Assembly (NCBI GenBank): GCA_024763595.1
Contig: JANTFK010000151.1
Coordinates: 1 to 7,400, forward strand
DNA length: 7,400 nucleotides
Direction of reading: 5' to 3'
DNA from: Bacteroidales bacterium
GTDB taxonomy: Bacteria > Bacteroidota > Bacteroidia > Bacteroidales > GCA-2748055
Shown: positions 6,049 through 7,400 of the stretch, piece after piece
Position numbering within the stretch: position 1 is the stretch's first letter
Layout of the letters: the number at the start of each line of letters is the position of its first letter
Made by a program: the position numbers and the translations under genes
Notes under the pieces: model-generated
Seen by the model: the letters and a program-made list of their open reading frames with translations, nothing else
Told to the model about the DNA's origin: nothing
Database searches by the model: none

Positions 6049-6999
6049 ATGGATCTTTCAATTGTAGTTCCCCTGTTTAATGAGGAGGAGTCACTACCCG
6101 AGCTGAGTGAGTGGATTCACCGTGTCCTGACCGGCCATCAACTTACCTATGAACTGATCCTGGTGGATGATGGCAGCAATGACGGTTCATGGGAACAGAT
6201 CGAGCAACTATCCAAAAAATATCCTCAGATCAGGGGGGCCAGGTTCAGGCGCAATTATGGGAAGTCTGCGGCGCTCCATACGGGGTTTGCCATGGCAACG
6301 GGAGATGTTGTTGTGACCATGGATGCTGATCTGCAGGACAGTCCGGAGGAGATCCCGGAAATGAAGCGGATGATCATTGAGGAGGGTTTCGATGTGGTGA
6401 GTGGCTGGAAAAAGAAACGGTATGACCCGTTTTTTTCCAAACGTGTTCCCACCAGGCTGTTTAACTGGGCAGCCCGGAAAGTTAGCGGTATCCGGCTGCA
6501 TGATTTCAATTGCGGATTGAAAGCCTATCGTCTCAATGTGGCCAAAAGCATTGAGGTCTATGGCGATATGCACAGGTATATGCCGGTACTGGCTAAAAGT
6601 AATGGTTTTACAAATATCGGGGAGAAGGTTGTACAACACCAGGAGCGTAAGTACGGGGTGACCAAATTTGGTATGGACCGGTTTATAAAAGGGTTTTTGG
6701 ATTTGCTTACTGTTACCTTTCTTACCCGTTTTGCAAAAAAACCGATGCACCTGTTTGGTTCCCTGGGTACATTAATGTTTGTAGTCGGTCTGGGAATTGC
6801 ACTCTATATTGGTATAGATAAGCTGGTTGCCCTGCTCAGGCATGTACCGCAACGCCTGATAGCTGACAGTGCGTTCTTCTATATCGGGCTGACCAGTATG
6901 ATCCTGGGAACCCTGCTTTTTATCGGCGGCTTCCTTGGTGAGCTGATCTCCCGAAGCGCAGTGGAGCGGAACAATTATGAGATAGAAAAGCAGATTTGA
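6049..6999 (+). CDS. Family 2 glycosyltransferase, polyprenyl-phosphate type, membrane anchored
   Basis: Likely transfers a sugar from a nucleotide-sugar to a polyprenyl phosphate at the cytoplasmic face of the inner membrane, as in the DPM1/GtrB/ArnC group; donor and end product cannot be read from sequence. The GT-A domain begins at once with LSIVVPLFNEEESL (3-16). Asp40-Asp41 in VDDGS bind the nucleotide, and Asp92-Ala-Asp94 (DADLQDSPE) is the metal-binding DxD-type motif. ERKYGVTKFG (199-208) matches the R-x-G-x-S-K loop of this group. Two C-terminal transmembrane helices follow at about 233-256 and 275-300. The length of 316 aa is normal for the group. It lies 17 bp after the DUF4199-like gene and converges with another glycosyltransferase gene 11 bp away. 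Such enzymes serve envelope glycan or lipid modification; which one here is unknown. Confidence 0.92.
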   Translation: MDLSIVVPLFNEEESLPELSEWIHRVLTGHQLTYELILVDDGSNDGSWEQIEQLSKKYPQIRGARFRRNYGKSAALHTGFAMATGDVVVTMDADLQDSPEEIPEMKRMIIEEGFDVVSGWKKKRYDPFFSKRVPTRLFNWAARKVSGIRLHDFNCGLKAYRLNVAKSIEVYGDMHRYMPVLAKSNGFTNIGEKVVQHQERKYGVTKFGMDRFIKGFLDLLTVTFLTRFAKKPMHLFGSLGTLMFVVGLGIALYIGIDKLVALLRHVPQRLIADSAFFYIGLTSMILGTLLFIGGFLGELISRSAVERNNYEIEKQI

Positions 7000-7008
7000 G
7001 GTCTGCTT
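6988..7008. terminator. Bidirectional terminator between convergent glycosyltransferase genes
   Basis: aagcaga (6988-6994) and tctgctt (7002-7008) form a perfect 7-bp stem with a 7-base loop that contains the stop codon of the upstream gene (6997-6999). On the - strand the stem is followed by ttttctatct, a fair U-tract; on the + strand by ctttat, a weaker one. It fits termination of both convergent genes, more strongly the leftward one. Confidence 0.6.
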
Positions 7009-7010
7009 CT

Positions 7011-7400
7011 TTATCGCTGGTTCCGGATCTTCTCCAGTAGTTTAAATATATTTTGTGTTAACACCCCCCAGCTGTATTTCTCTTTTTCCTGTTCAATATG
7101 GCGCTGCATTGCCTGCTGATCGGTCTCGTTAAAATAACGGAAGATTGCACTGGCAATATCCTCCGGATCGGTTGACACCACATATCCCACCCGGCCGTCG
7201 GGACATAACTCGCTTAATCCTCCAACATTGGTGACCACCATGGGCTTATTGAAGTGATAGGCTATCTGTGTCACACCACTCTGGGTAGCTGATTTGTAAG
7301 GTTGCACCACAAGATCGGAGGAGCTGAACAGGTACTTCACTTCCGAATCCTGTATAAACCTGTCGAATTGCACTATATCTTCTTCCAGGGAGTACTCCCT
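7011..7400 (-). CDS. GT4-like glycosyltransferase, C-terminal part only
   Basis: The visible 129 codons run open to base 7400, so the N-terminal domain and the start codon lie beyond the window. The GTG at 7373 is not taken as a start because the frame and recognisable sequence continue upstream (SLEEDIVQFDRFIQD). The segment matches the second Rossmann domain of GT-B glycosyltransferases of family 4: FSSSDLVVQPYKSATQSGVTQIAYHF, then PMVVTNVGGLSE (nucleotide-sugar site, with the VGGLSE turn), then GYVVSTDPEDIASAI. At the place of the usual E-x7-E motif this clade shows TQSGVTQIAY, so the canonical Glu pair is not obvious. Substrate is unknown. The gene converges on the GT2 gene with 11 bp between their stop codons, so it belongs to a separate leftward unit. 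Confidence 0.85.
   Translation of the reverse strand, partial: REYSLEEDIVQFDRFIQDSEVKYLFSSSDLVVQPYKSATQSGVTQIAYHFNKPMVVTNVGGLSELCPDGRVGYVVSTDPEDIASAIFRYFNETDQQAMQRHIEQEKEKYSWGVLTQNIFKLLEKIRNQR

Noticed and set aside
7371..7373. GTG as start codon of the - strand glycosyltransferase
   Set aside because: The frame stays open to the window edge and the upstream residues fit the domain; a 120-aa protein would lack the N-terminal half of the GT-B fold.

Overview
The window looks like chromosomal DNA of a member of the Bacteroidota, probably in or near the Bacteroidales; genus cannot be read from it. The protein sequences are Bacteroidota-like (short KARI of 350 aa, a DUF4199-type membrane protein). 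None of the recognised genes has a real Shine-Dalgarno sequence in front of its start, and the one clear promoter (TTG-N20-TAcaTTTG before the SRP RNA) fits the Bacteroidota -33/-7 pattern.

Region 1 (1-5260, + strand) is a branched-chain amino acid operon, ilvD-ilvB-ilvN-ilvC. It encodes the steps from pyruvate/2-ketobutyrate to the 2-keto acid precursors of valine, leucine and isoleucine: acetolactate synthase large and small subunits (IlvB, IlvN), ketol-acid reductoisomerase (IlvC) and dihydroxyacid dehydratase (IlvD, whose first ~26 residues lie before the window). Gaps are 28, 41 and 92 bp. The 41-bp gap contains a perfect 10-bp inverted repeat. The 92-bp gap contains a possible 14-codon leader ORF in which 6 of 14 residues are Ile, Leu or Val.

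Region 2 (5261-5494) is the longest stretch without a protein gene (234 bp). It holds a 14-bp tandem duplication, a weak terminator candidate for the ilv operon, a promoter, the small bacterial-type signal recognition particle RNA (5341-5437) and its terminator.

Region 3 (5495-6999, + strand) is a two-gene unit: a four-helix DUF4199-like membrane protein and, 17 bp later, a membrane-anchored family 2 glycosyltransferase of the polyprenyl-phosphate (DPM1/GtrB/ArnC-like) type.

Region 4 (7000-7400, - strand) is the 3' end of a convergent GT4-like glycosyltransferase gene that runs off the window. A hairpin overlapping the two gene ends could terminate both.

Overall this is mostly core-genome content. 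I see no mobile element, CRISPR array, tRNA, rRNA or defence system. The most unusual points are the ilvC-proximal leader ORF, the acidic cofactor loop of IlvC, and two substitutions at well-known positions in IlvB.
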